A stretch of 36,542 bases of DNA from the NCBI GenBank assembly GCA_947628045.1, contig CANQYP010000006.1, positions 1 through 36,542 of the forward strand. Reading direction: 5' to 3'. Each line of letters starts with the position of its first letter. The first letter of the stretch is position 1. The translations under genes were made by a program, and so were the position numbers. This document shows, in pieces, positions 26,003 through 33,844 of this stretch. The DNA comes from an uncultured Lachnospiraceae bacterium. GTDB lineage: Bacteria > Bacillota > Clostridia > Lachnospirales > Lachnospiraceae. The notes beneath the pieces were generated by a model. It was not told the DNA's origin. It made no database searches and saw only the letters and a list, made by a program, of their open reading frames with translations.

Positions 26003-27280
26003 ATGAAACTGAAATATACCGCTCCCCTGCGCGGTGAGCTCGCCGTGCCGGGGGACAAGTCGATCTCACATCGGAGCGTCATGTTCGGAGCGCTCGCGCA
26101 GGGGCGCACGGAGATCCGCCACTTTCTGACCGGCGCGGACTGCCTCTCTACCATCGCCTGTTTCCGAAAGATGGGCATCGAGATCAGCCAGAACGGTTCC
26201 GATGTGACGGTGTTCGGCAGAGGGCTCCACGGTCTGTCCGCGCCTGCGGGCGTCCTTGACGCTGGCAACAGCGGGACGACAGTCCGCCTGATGTCGGGAA
26301 TCCTTGCCGGGCAGGATTTCCCCTCGGTCATCACGGGAGATGACTCGATCTGCCGACGCCCGATGAAACGCGTCTTACAGCCGCTGACCGAGATGGGCGC
26401 TTTCATCACCTCGCAGCAGGGAAACGGCTGCGCTCCGCTGGATATCCGTCCGGCGCGGCTGCACGGCATTCACTATCCGTCGCCGGTCGCCTCCGCGCAG
26501 GTCAAGTCCTGCGTGCTGCTCGCCGGACTCTATGCGGACGGCAGGACGAGCGTCACGGAGCCCGTGGTCTCGCGCAACCATTCTGAGCTGATGCTCCGCT
26601 ATTTCGGGGCGGACGTCACCTCCGAGGGCTGCACCGCGTCCATCGCCCCGGAGCCTGTGCTGCGCGGGCAAAAGATCAACGTGCCCGGCGACATCTCTTC
26701 CGCCGCCTACTTTATCGCCGCTGCGCTGCTGGTGCCCGGCTCCGAGGTCCTTCTGAAAAACGTCGGCATCAATCCGACGCGCGACGGCATGCTCCGCGTC
26801 TGCCGGGAGATGGGTGCGGACATCACCCTTCTGAACGAGGATCATTCCGGCGCGGAGCCGTGCGCGGACTTTCTGGTACGCAGCAGCTCGCTGCACGGCA
26901 CCACGATCGAGGGGGCAATCATCCCGTCCTTGATCGACGAGCTCCCGATACTCGCTGTTCTCGCGGCATTCGCGGACGGAACGACCGTCATCCGCGACGC
27001 AGCGGAGCTGAAGGTAAAAGAATCCGACCGCATCGCCGTCATGACAGAGAATCTTGCCCGCATCGGCTGTGACGTTGAGGCAAGGGAAGACGGCATGGTC
27101 ATCCGCGGCGGGAAAGCGCTCCATGGAGCCGTGATCGACAGCCACAAGGATCACCGCGTCGCCATGAGTTTCGCGGTCGCCGCGCTCGCCTGTTCCGGCG
27201 AGACAGAGATTCTGGACAGCGACTGCGTGACGATCAGCTACCCCGGATTCTATGACGATCTGAATATGCTGTGCCGTTGA
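26003..27280 (+). CDS. aroA: 3-phosphoshikimate 1-carboxyvinyltransferase (EPSP synthase)
   Basis: MKLKYTAPLRGELAVPGDKSISHRSVMFGAL; DAGNSGTTVRLM; ESDRIAVM; DHRVAMSFAVAAL. RBS aaaggag before ATG 26003; ORF-track start at 25964 is upstream. Confidence 0.96.
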   Translation: MKLKYTAPLRGELAVPGDKSISHRSVMFGALAQGRTEIRHFLTGADCLSTIACFRKMGIEISQNGSDVTVFGRGLHGLSAPAGVLDAGNSGTTVRLMSGILAGQDFPSVITGDDSICRRPMKRVLQPLTEMGAFITSQQGNGCAPLDIRPARLHGIHYPSPVASAQVKSCVLLAGLYADGRTSVTEPVVSRNHSELMLRYFGADVTSEGCTASIAPEPVLRGQKINVPGDISSAAYFIAAALLVPGSEVLLKNVGINPTRDGMLRVCREMGADITLLNEDHSGAEPCADFLVRSSSLHGTTIEGAIIPSLIDELPILAVLAAFADGTTVIRDAAELKVKESDRIAVMTENLARIGCDVEAREDGMVIRGGKALHGAVIDSHKDHRVAMSFAVAALACSGETEILDSDCVTISYPGFYDDLNMLCR

Positions 27281-27312
27281 GCTGTCGTAACATTTTTTCG
27301 GTCAGATCTGAT

Positions 27313-27338
27313 CGAGTAGGGCGGATTTTCCCTACTCG
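27313..27338 (+). repeat. Perfect 9-bp inverted repeat downstream of aroA
   Basis: cgagtaggg-cggatttt-ccctactcg. Confidence 0.75.
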
Positions 27339-27397
27339 CTGCGCGACCCGCGTGCTGCGATAACAGCAATTTTTCCGCTCACGGGTCTGCGCATAAA

Positions 27398-27436
27398 AAC
27401 GTCCGCGCAAAACTGCTGCACGGACGTTCTTTTGTT
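27398..27436. terminator. Bidirectional intrinsic terminator between aroA and the minus-strand lipoprotein gene
   Basis: aacgtccg...cggacgtt stem, cttttgtt on plus and TTTTTATG on minus. Confidence 0.75.
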
Positions 27437-27473
27437 CTGTGCTGACTTTTCCTGTATTTTCACTTAATTCATT

Positions 27474-27533
27474 GTATTTTACTGTGTTTCACCGCGTTCC
27501 ACTGCATTTCGCCGTACTGCACTGTTTTCTCAA
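27474..27533. repeat. Degenerate 10-bp tandem repeat, about six units
   Basis: gtattttact / gtgtttcacc / gcgttccact / gcatttcgcc / gtactgcact / gttttctcaa at 27474, 27484, 27494, 27504, 27514, 27524. Confidence 0.65.
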
Positions 27534-27543
27534 GCTTGCCGCC

Positions 27544-30453
27544 TCAATTGACTGTCGGCGCCTCGCCGCTCAAGCCGAGGGCAACTGCCTTCTCCGCGTT
27601 CCAGAGCAGCTCATCCGACTCGTATGCCGCCACGCAGCCGCTATCCACCTGAGCCTGATTCAGCCCGATCAGCGGAACGCTCATGTCGTCCGCATATGCG
27701 CATACAGTCACCAGCAGCTCGTCGATCAGCTGATCGTCCAGACAGAAAATGCAGTCCGCGGAATCCACCAGCTCGGACGCCGCCAGGTCGATATCCACAT
27801 CGGAGCGAATCTCCATAAGCGACAGCTCCGCGCCGTACGTCTCCGCCAGTTTCTCGTATTCCGCAATCTGATCCGCCGCGGTCTGATTCTCGGAAGAATA
27901 GAGAATGCCAATCCTCTGCGCGTCAGGGAACAATCCTTTCATAAGCTCAAACTGGCTCTCGATCCCCTCGGTCAGTTTCAATGCCTCCGCCTCGGATTCT
28001 GTCACTGCCTCCGTTTCTGATTCGGTCTCCTCCCAGGCGTCCTGGGCTCCCGCATCGGTCTCAGCCGTCCCTTCGGACTGCTCCCCGCCGTCTGTCGTCC
28101 CGCTTTCCGTCTGGTTCGTGGATCCCGTCTGTGCGCTGTCTCCCGACTGTGCGTCGTCTCCCGGCTGCGCGTTGTCTCCCGGCTGCGCGTCATTCTCCGT
28201 CTGCGCGCTGTCCTCCGGCTGCGTCTCCTGCATCTTCGCCCTCGCCATGTCAGCGATCCGCGCCTCGTCCGTGTCCGCCTTTCGCAGATACTCTGATTTC
28301 ATGTAGCCAACCTCTACGCCGTCGGAAGACTCAAAGTAGATCTGCGTCCAGCCGTCGTCGTTCTTTGCCGCGTAAACCAGCATGCCGTCGGACAGCGTCG
28401 CCGTGACCTCCGCCTCCGTAGACGGCTCCCTGCGCACGTTGACATGAATGTCCGCGACGGTGCAGACGCCCGTCCCGAGCGGTTCCGCCGCAGTCTCGGG
28501 TTCCGTCTCCGCCTCGCCCTCTATCTCATCTTCCGTCTCGCCTTCTGCCTCGCTTTCAGCTCCTGTCCCGGTCTCTGTCTCACTGTTCTCCTGAGTTTCC
28601 GCGCCGCCGGTCTCTGTCTCACCGTTCCCCTGCGTTTCCGCACCGGTCTCCTGAGTTTCGGCATCGTTCCCCGATTCATCATTTTCCTGCGTTTCCGCGC
28701 CCGTCTCCGCCTCGGCGTCCTCCTGCGTTTCAGACTCAGTCTCCGTCTCGGAACGTTTTTGCTCCTCTATCAGCTCCAGGAGTCTCGGATTGTCATATTC
28801 CGCCTTCTCAAGATACTCCTGCAGCACATAAGCCTCTTCCGTCTCACCTGCGCCCGCATAGCGAATCTTTACCCAGCCGTCCTGCGCTTTCCCCAAAACA
28901 AGCACGCGCTCTCCTGCCGTAAGCATGCCAAGCTTGCCGGATTCCGCCGTCGCCTGCGCGCGGACATTGATCACTTCCTTCGCCGCATAAAGGTTCTCCG
29001 AATCCGTCAGGTATTCCGTCTTAACATAGCCTTCGCCAAGCCCCGTATCAGACTCATAAAAGATCCGGGTCCATGCGCCCGACTCGGCGGCAGCATAGAC
29101 GCTCATTCCCGCCGTCAGCGACGCTACCTGCGCGGCGTCCGTGCCCGGCTGCTCGCGGACGCGAACCGTTCTCTCAATGATACGGAGACCTTCCTCAAAT
29201 TCCGCCTCCGTTTCTGTCTCTGATTCCGTCTCGGTCTCCGTCTCGGATTCTGATTCTGTCTCAGACTTCGTCTCGGACTCCGTCTGCCGTTTCGTCTCAG
29301 ACTCCTTCTCCGATTCCGTCTGCTTTGTCTCTGATTTCGTCTCGGATTCTGTCTGCCGTTTCGTCTCAGACTCCTTTTCCGACTCTGTCTGCTTTGTCTC
29401 AGACTCCGTCTGCCGTTTCGTTTCAGACTCCTTCTCCGATTCCGTCTGCTTTGTCTCAGACTTTATCTCGGACTCTGTCTGCCGTTTCGTCTCAGACTCC
29501 TTTTCCGATTCTGTCTGCTTTGTCTCAGACTTCGTCTCGGACTCTGTCTGCCGTTTTGTCTCAGACTCCTTTTCCGATTCCGTCTGCTTTGTCTCAGACT
29601 TCGTCTCGGACTCTGTCTGCCGTTTCGTCTCAGATTCCTTTTCCGATTCTGTCTGCCGTTTTGTCTCGGACTCTGTCTCTGACTTCGTCTGTTTCTCTGT
29701 CTCAGCCTTCCGCTGCGTCTCCGACTGAGGCTGTGTCTCGGCTGCCAACTCGCCCTGTGACGCAGAGCCGGACAAAGCACTCGTCCCGGCGGTATTCTCC
29801 GTCTGTGGCACCGCAGTTTCAGCAGTATTTTCCGTCTGCGGTGTCGCAATCCCGGCGGTGTTCTCCGTCTGCGGCGCCGCAGTCTCAGTGGTCTGCGCCT
29901 TCTTCGCGGCTTTCTTTGCCGCCTTCTTCGCGGTCGCCGTCTGTCCCTGCGTCTCGGACTCCGTCGCTTTCAGCGTCTCCGGCTCCGTCTGCGCCCTCAG
30001 CGTCTCCGATTCCGTCGCCTTCTGCGTCTCGGATTCTGTCGCCTTCTGTGTCTCCGATTCCGTCTGCGTCTTCTCCGCAACGCCCGCTTTTTGCACAAAG
30101 CCGTCCCGGTTCTCGAAACGCGCCGTCTTCACGCCCTCTTCCTCGACCAGCTCCGACTCCTCCACGATCAGCTCTTCCTCTTCAGGCAGCTCTGTGGAAG
30201 ATTCCGCCTCATCACCGGACAGGTCGATCTCCAGAGACTGCATCTCCGTATCGATCTCCGGCGTCTCGGACTCCGACTGCGGCTCAGTCTCAGACTCCGT
30301 TTCGGACTCCGTCTCCTGCCCGTCGACGACGACCATATCGGCGACCGCCAGCGTCTGCAGCTCCGTCTCCCCGCCGTTTTTCTTCCCGCATCCGGACAGC
30401 GCCGCCGCGATCACGGACGCGCTGATCAAACCCGCAACTGCTCTGTACTTCAT
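27544..30453 (-). CDS. Repeat-rich lipoprotein: lipobox, Thr/Glu/Ser/Lys/Gln stalk, three SH3b-like domains, C-terminal partial ABC_sub_bind-like domain
   Basis: 969 aa; signal/lipobox ISASVIAAALSGCGKK; SH3b-like segments (TVRVREQPGTDAAQVASLTAGMSVYA, EVINVRAQATAESGKLGMLTAGERVLV, DIHVNVRREPSTEAEVTATLSDGMLVYA); C-terminus QFELMKGLFPDAQRIGILYSSENQTAADQIAEYEKLAETYGAEL. Confidence 0.85.
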   Translation of the reverse strand: MKYRAVAGLISASVIAAALSGCGKKNGGETELQTLAVADMVVVDGQETESETESETEPQSESETPEIDTEMQSLEIDLSGDEAESSTELPEEEELIVEESELVEEEGVKTARFENRDGFVQKAGVAEKTQTESETQKATESETQKATESETLRAQTEPETLKATESETQGQTATAKKAAKKAAKKAQTTETAAPQTENTAGIATPQTENTAETAVPQTENTAGTSALSGSASQGELAAETQPQSETQRKAETEKQTKSETESETKRQTESEKESETKRQTESETKSETKQTESEKESETKRQTESETKSETKQTESEKESETKRQTESEIKSETKQTESEKESETKRQTESETKQTESEKESETKRQTESETKSETKQTESEKESETKRQTESETKSETESESETETETESETETEAEFEEGLRIIERTVRVREQPGTDAAQVASLTAGMSVYAAAESGAWTRIFYESDTGLGEGYVKTEYLTDSENLYAAKEVINVRAQATAESGKLGMLTAGERVLVLGKAQDGWVKIRYAGAGETEEAYVLQEYLEKAEYDNPRLLELIEEQKRSETETESETQEDAEAETGAETQENDESGNDAETQETGAETQGNGETETGGAETQENSETETGTGAESEAEGETEDEIEGEAETEPETAAEPLGTGVCTVADIHVNVRREPSTEAEVTATLSDGMLVYAAKNDDGWTQIYFESSDGVEVGYMKSEYLRKADTDEARIADMARAKMQETQPEDSAQTENDAQPGDNAQPGDDAQSGDSAQTGSTNQTESGTTDGGEQSEGTAETDAGAQDAWEETESETEAVTESEAEALKLTEGIESQFELMKGLFPDAQRIGILYSSENQTAADQIAEYEKLAETYGAELSLMEIRSDVDIDLAASELVDSADCIFCLDDQLIDELLVTVCAYADDMSVPLIGLNQAQVDSGCVAAYESDELLWNAEKAVALGLSGEAPTVN
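29225..29715. repeat. Tandem 69-bp (23 aa) repeat array, about six copies, one shortened
   Basis: Unit KQTESEKESETKRQTESETKSET on the minus strand; boundaries approximate. Confidence 0.88.
29789..29887. repeat. Three tandem 33-bp units (PQTENTAGxxx)
   Basis: gcggtattctccgtctgtggcaccgcagtttca / gcagtattttccgtctgcggtgtcgcaatcccg / gcggtgttctccgtctgcggcgccgcagtctca. Confidence 0.85.
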
Positions 30454-30519
30454 TCTCTGAAACCTCCTTACCCTTATCCGCTGCTCCCCATATGAACGCT
30501 CTGCGTATTTAAGCAGAAA

Positions 30520-30540
30520 GCGCCCCAGAAACTGAGGCGC
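30520..30540 (-). terminator. Candidate terminator after pnp
   Basis: Minus strand GCGCCTCAG-TTT-CTGGGGCGC hairpin followed by TTTCTGCTTAAAT. Confidence 0.5.
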
Positions 30541-30550
30541 CGAAAGTCTG

Positions 30551-32638
30551 TCAATCTTTTACGTCTTTTATGCTGAAACTCATTCTTCCCATCTTGTCCT
30601 TGCCAAGGCAGACTACCTTCACCTTATCGCCCAATGTAAGCACGTCCTCCACGCGGTTGATCCGCTCCTTGGCAATCTTGGAGATGTGCACCATGCCTTC
30701 CTTGCCAGGAGCGAACTCGACGAACGCGCCGAACTCCTTGATGCTGACCACCTCGCCGGTGAACACCTGTCCCGCCTCGAAGTCGGTCACGATGATGTTG
30801 ATCATCTCCGCAGCCTTGTCCATCATCTCCTGGTCGGTGCCGCAGATCGACACGAAACCGTCGTCGTTGATGTCGATCTTGACGCCCGTGCGCTCGATGA
30901 TCGTGTTGATCGTCTTGCCGCGCTGTCCCACCACATCGCCGATCTTCTGCGGATCGATCTGGATCTGAATGATCTTCGGCGCGTACTTGCTGACCGTCGG
31001 TCTCGGCTCTGCGATGCACGGCGTCATGATCTCATTCAGGATGTACTCACGCGCCTCGTGGGTACGCGCGATCGCCTCCTCGACGATCGGTCTGGTAAGA
31101 CCATGGATCTTGATGTCCATCTGGATCGCGGTGATCCCGTCGTGGGTGCCCGCCACCTTGAAGTCCATGTCGCCGAAGAAGTCCTCAAGCCCCTGAATAT
31201 CGGTCAGAACCACATAATCGTCATCGGTCTCCCCGGTCACCAGACCGCAGGAGATGCCCGCCACCTGTTTCTTGATCGGCACGCCCGCTGCCATCAGAGA
31301 CATCGTGGACGCGCAGATGCTCGCCTGTGAGGTCGACCCGTTGGACTCGAAAGTCTCGGAGACGGTGCGGATCGCGTACGGGAACTCCTCCTCGCTCGGG
31401 AGCACCGGAATCAGCGCCTTCTCCGCCAGCGCCCCGTGTCCGATCTCGCGGCGTCCCGGTCCGCGGCTGACCTTCGTCTCGCCTACGGAATAGGACGGGA
31501 AATTGTAATGGTGCATATAGCGTTTGTTCGTGATATTCTCATCGAGCCCGTCCACCTTCTGCATATCCGACAGCGGAGCGAGCGTCGTCACGGTGCAGAT
31601 CTGCGTCTGTCCGCGCGTAAACATCGCGGAACCGTGTACCCTCGGAATGATATCCACCTCCGCCGCCAGCGGGCGGATCTGCGTGATCTGTCTGCCGTCC
31701 GGGCGCTTGTGATCCTTGAGGATCATCTTGCGCACCGTCTTCTTCTGGTACTGATACAGCGCCTCGGAAAGCAGCCCAAGCCACTCCTCGTTGTCCGCAA
31801 ACGCCTCCTCGAGCTTTGCGGAGATCTGACGGATATTCTCCTCGCGCTGCTGTTTCACATCCGTGAAGACGGCAACCTCCATCTCCTCCGGCGGCACGAC
31901 CTTCTTCATCGCCTCGAACAGCTCCTCCGGGATCGCGCAGCTCTCGTATGTGTGTTTCGGCTTGCCGACCTCAGCCACCATCTTGTTGATAAAATCAATG
32001 ATCGTCAGGTTGATCGCGTGGCACTTGTAGATCGCGTCGATCATGAGCTCGTCCTTCACCTCGTTCGCGCCCGCCTCGATCATGATGACCTTCTCGCCGG
32101 TCGACGCGACCGTGAGCTGCAGGTCGCCCTCGTCCCACTGTGTCTGGGACGGATTGACGATCAGCTCGCCGTCCACCAGACCCATCTGCGTCATCGAGCA
32201 CGGACCGTCGAACGGAATGTCCGAGATCGCCGTCGCGATCGCGGCGCCCAGCATTGCCGTAAGCTCCGGACGGCACTCCGGGTCAACCGACATGACCATA
32301 TTGTTCAGCGTGACGTCGTTCCGGTAATCCTTCGGGAACAGCGGGCGCATCGGGCGGTCGATCACGCGCGAGGTCAGGATCGCGTTCTCAGACGGCTTGC
32401 CCTCCCGCTTGTTGAATCCTCCCGGGATCTTGCCCACCGAGTAAAATTTCTCCTCATACTCCACGCTGAGCGGGAAAAAGTCGATCCCGTCGCGCGGTTT
32501 CTCCGACGCCGTCGCCGTGGAAAGTACCGTCGTGTCCCCATAGTGCATAAACGCACAGCCGTTTGCCTGCGCGCCCACACGTCCTACGTCGACCGTGAGC
32601 GTTCTCCCCGCAAGCTCCATTGAAAAACTCTTGTACAT
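30551..32638 (-). CDS. pnp: Polyribonucleotide nucleotidyltransferase (PNPase)
   Basis: 695 aa; duplicated RNase PH domains, KH (IGDVVGQRGKTINTIIERTGVKIDI) and S1 (VFTGEVVSIKEFGAFVEFAPGKEGMVHIS) domains. Confidence 0.97.
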   Translation of the reverse strand: MYKSFSMELAGRTLTVDVGRVGAQANGCAFMHYGDTTVLSTATASEKPRDGIDFFPLSVEYEEKFYSVGKIPGGFNKREGKPSENAILTSRVIDRPMRPLFPKDYRNDVTLNNMVMSVDPECRPELTAMLGAAIATAISDIPFDGPCSMTQMGLVDGELIVNPSQTQWDEGDLQLTVASTGEKVIMIEAGANEVKDELMIDAIYKCHAINLTIIDFINKMVAEVGKPKHTYESCAIPEELFEAMKKVVPPEEMEVAVFTDVKQQREENIRQISAKLEEAFADNEEWLGLLSEALYQYQKKTVRKMILKDHKRPDGRQITQIRPLAAEVDIIPRVHGSAMFTRGQTQICTVTTLAPLSDMQKVDGLDENITNKRYMHHYNFPSYSVGETKVSRGPGRREIGHGALAEKALIPVLPSEEEFPYAIRTVSETFESNGSTSQASICASTMSLMAAGVPIKKQVAGISCGLVTGETDDDYVVLTDIQGLEDFFGDMDFKVAGTHDGITAIQMDIKIHGLTRPIVEEAIARTHEAREYILNEIMTPCIAEPRPTVSKYAPKIIQIQIDPQKIGDVVGQRGKTINTIIERTGVKIDINDDGFVSICGTDQEMMDKAAEMINIIVTDFEAGQVFTGEVVSIKEFGAFVEFAPGKEGMVHISKIAKERINRVEDVLTLGDKVKVVCLGKDKMGRMSFSIKDVKD

Positions 32639-32707
32639 GCTCTCTTCTCCTTTTCTGAATGTTGTCTGTCCGCATCAGAACAAGGCGTCTGCAAGAGTTC
32701 CGAAACT

Positions 32708-32744
32708 ACTGAAAAAAGGATTCCCGCCGAATCGTCTTTTCAGT
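32708..32744. promoter_or_regulatory. Inverted repeat in the rpsO-pnp intergenic region (proximal to pnp)
   Basis: actgaaaa...gattc-ccgcc-gaatc...ttttcagt. Confidence 0.55.
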
Positions 32745-32786
32745 GGTCTCGGCTGTCTCCCTGCAGAACCTGTCCTGTACACAGAC

Positions 32787-32822
32787 GAGGCTGCCGCCAA
32801 ACAGCGTATGCGCGACAGCCTC
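32787..32822 (-). terminator. Hairpin directly after rpsO: candidate attenuator or RNase processing site
   Basis: Minus strand GAGGCTGTCGC...GCGGCAGCCTC (11-bp stem with one wobble). Confidence 0.5.
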
Positions 32823-32830
32823 ATTACTCT

Positions 32831-33097
32831 TTACTTTCTGATGCCAAGCTTTGCGATCAGCTCACGGTAGCCCTCAAGGTTCGTCTTCTTGAGGTATGCG
32901 AGCAGTCCGCGCCTCTGACCTACCATCTTCAGAAGCCCTCTCCTGGAATGGTGATCCTTCGGGTGTGTCTGCAGATGCTCGGTCAGCTCCTGAATGCGCG
33001 CCGTAAGCACCGCGATCTGCACCTCCGGCGAACCGGTGTCGCCGGGCTTTCTGGCATACTCGTTGATGATAGCCGTCTTCTTCTCTTTTGAGATCAT
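32831..33097 (-). CDS. rpsO: Ribosomal protein S15
   Basis: [101 protein letters not shown]. Confidence 0.97.
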   Translation of the reverse strand: MISKEKKTAIINEYARKPGDTGSPEVQIAVLTARIQELTEHLQTHPKDHHSRRGLLKMVGQRRGLLAYLKKTNLEGYRELIAKLGIRK

Positions 33098-33125
33098 ATG
33101 CTCTCCTCCTGTCTTGATATCGCCT

Positions 33126-33166
33126 GCTGCCAGGAAAATGGTCGGAGCGTCCGATTTCTGGGCAGC
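33126..33166 (-). ncRNA. Candidate structured rpsO 5' leader (possible S15 autoregulatory element)
   Basis: Minus strand GCTGCC...TCGGA-CGC-TCCGA...GGCAGC between the rpsO promoter and ATG. Confidence 0.4.
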
Positions 33167-33187
33167 GGTTAAAATGAACACTCAGTT

Positions 33188-33216
33188 ACTATACCATAAG
33201 AACGCTTTTCCGTCAA
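33188..33216 (-). promoter_or_regulatory. rpsO promoter (TTGACG-17-TATAGT)
   Basis: -35 at 33211-33216, -10 at 33188-33193; the -35 contains the ribF stop codon. Confidence 0.8.
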
Positions 33217-33779
33217 CCGAAAAACTTAGGGAAAAAGTTCCTCGGCGGATAGGGATACCCGAGCAGGTTCTCCGCCAGCTCCCGGTCCCCGCGCGCAAGC
33301 GCCTCCTTCACATAAGTGCTGCTGATCTCCCTGCCCTCATGGCATTCCTTCTCCACGACGATCAGGCGGAACCCGTATTTCCCCTGCAGCTTTGCGAGGA
33401 GCGCGACGTCACCGCGCCGCCGGTAGCCGAAACGGAAATCCGTCCCCACCACGACATAGCGGGTCTTCAGCTGCTCTGCAAGCACCCCGGACACGAACGC
33501 CTCCGGCTCCATGCCCAGGATCTCCGGGACATAGGGGCAGCGTATCATGCAGTCGAGCCCGTATGCCTCCAGCATCCCGCGTTTCTCCTGCGCCGTAAGC
33601 AGAACGGAACCGTCCTCCGGCGCGATCACAAACGCAATGCCGTAATAGCCGCGGTCCTGCAGGCGCAGGACTTCACGGATCAATTTCTGATGCCCTCTGT
33701 GCAGCCCGTCAAATTTGCCGAGCATGACCGCGGACGGCGACGGAGAAGAAAACTCCGTCGTGTCATGTATCTCAATCAT
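33213..33779 (-). CDS. ribF: RibF-like FAD synthetase domain protein lacking the riboflavin kinase domain
   Basis: 188 aa; VMLGKFDGLHRGHQKLI, VVVGTDFRFGYRRRGDVALL, ISSTYVKEALARGDRELAENLLGYPY then stop. Confidence 0.88.
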   Translation of the reverse strand: MIEIHDTTEFSSPSPSAVMLGKFDGLHRGHQKLIREVLRLQDRGYYGIAFVIAPEDGSVLLTAQEKRGMLEAYGLDCMIRCPYVPEILGMEPEAFVSGVLAEQLKTRYVVVGTDFRFGYRRRGDVALLAKLQGKYGFRLIVVEKECHEGREISSTYVKEALARGDRELAENLLGYPYPPRNFFPKFFG

Positions 33780-33844
33780 CGGTTTCCCTTCATTCTACTG
33801 TCAGATTCTCTAAGCGCCCTCTAAATCCGATGCATGCCGCGCGC

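Noticed and set aside
29225-29715. Possible CRISPR array
   Set aside because: The repeats are contiguous in-frame coding units with no unique spacers and no cas genes nearby.
29141-29728. Ser/Asp/Val/Phe-rich repetitive plus-strand ORF (CRFVSDSFSDSV)
   Set aside because: Antisense reading of the 69-bp coding repeat; open only because of the repeat composition.
31436-32623. 395-aa plus-strand ORF opposite pnp
   Set aside because: Shadow frame of pnp.
32831-33181. N-terminally extended rpsO ORF (116 aa)
   Set aside because: The extension covers the predicted untranslated leader; the strong RBS and canonical S15 start are at 33097.
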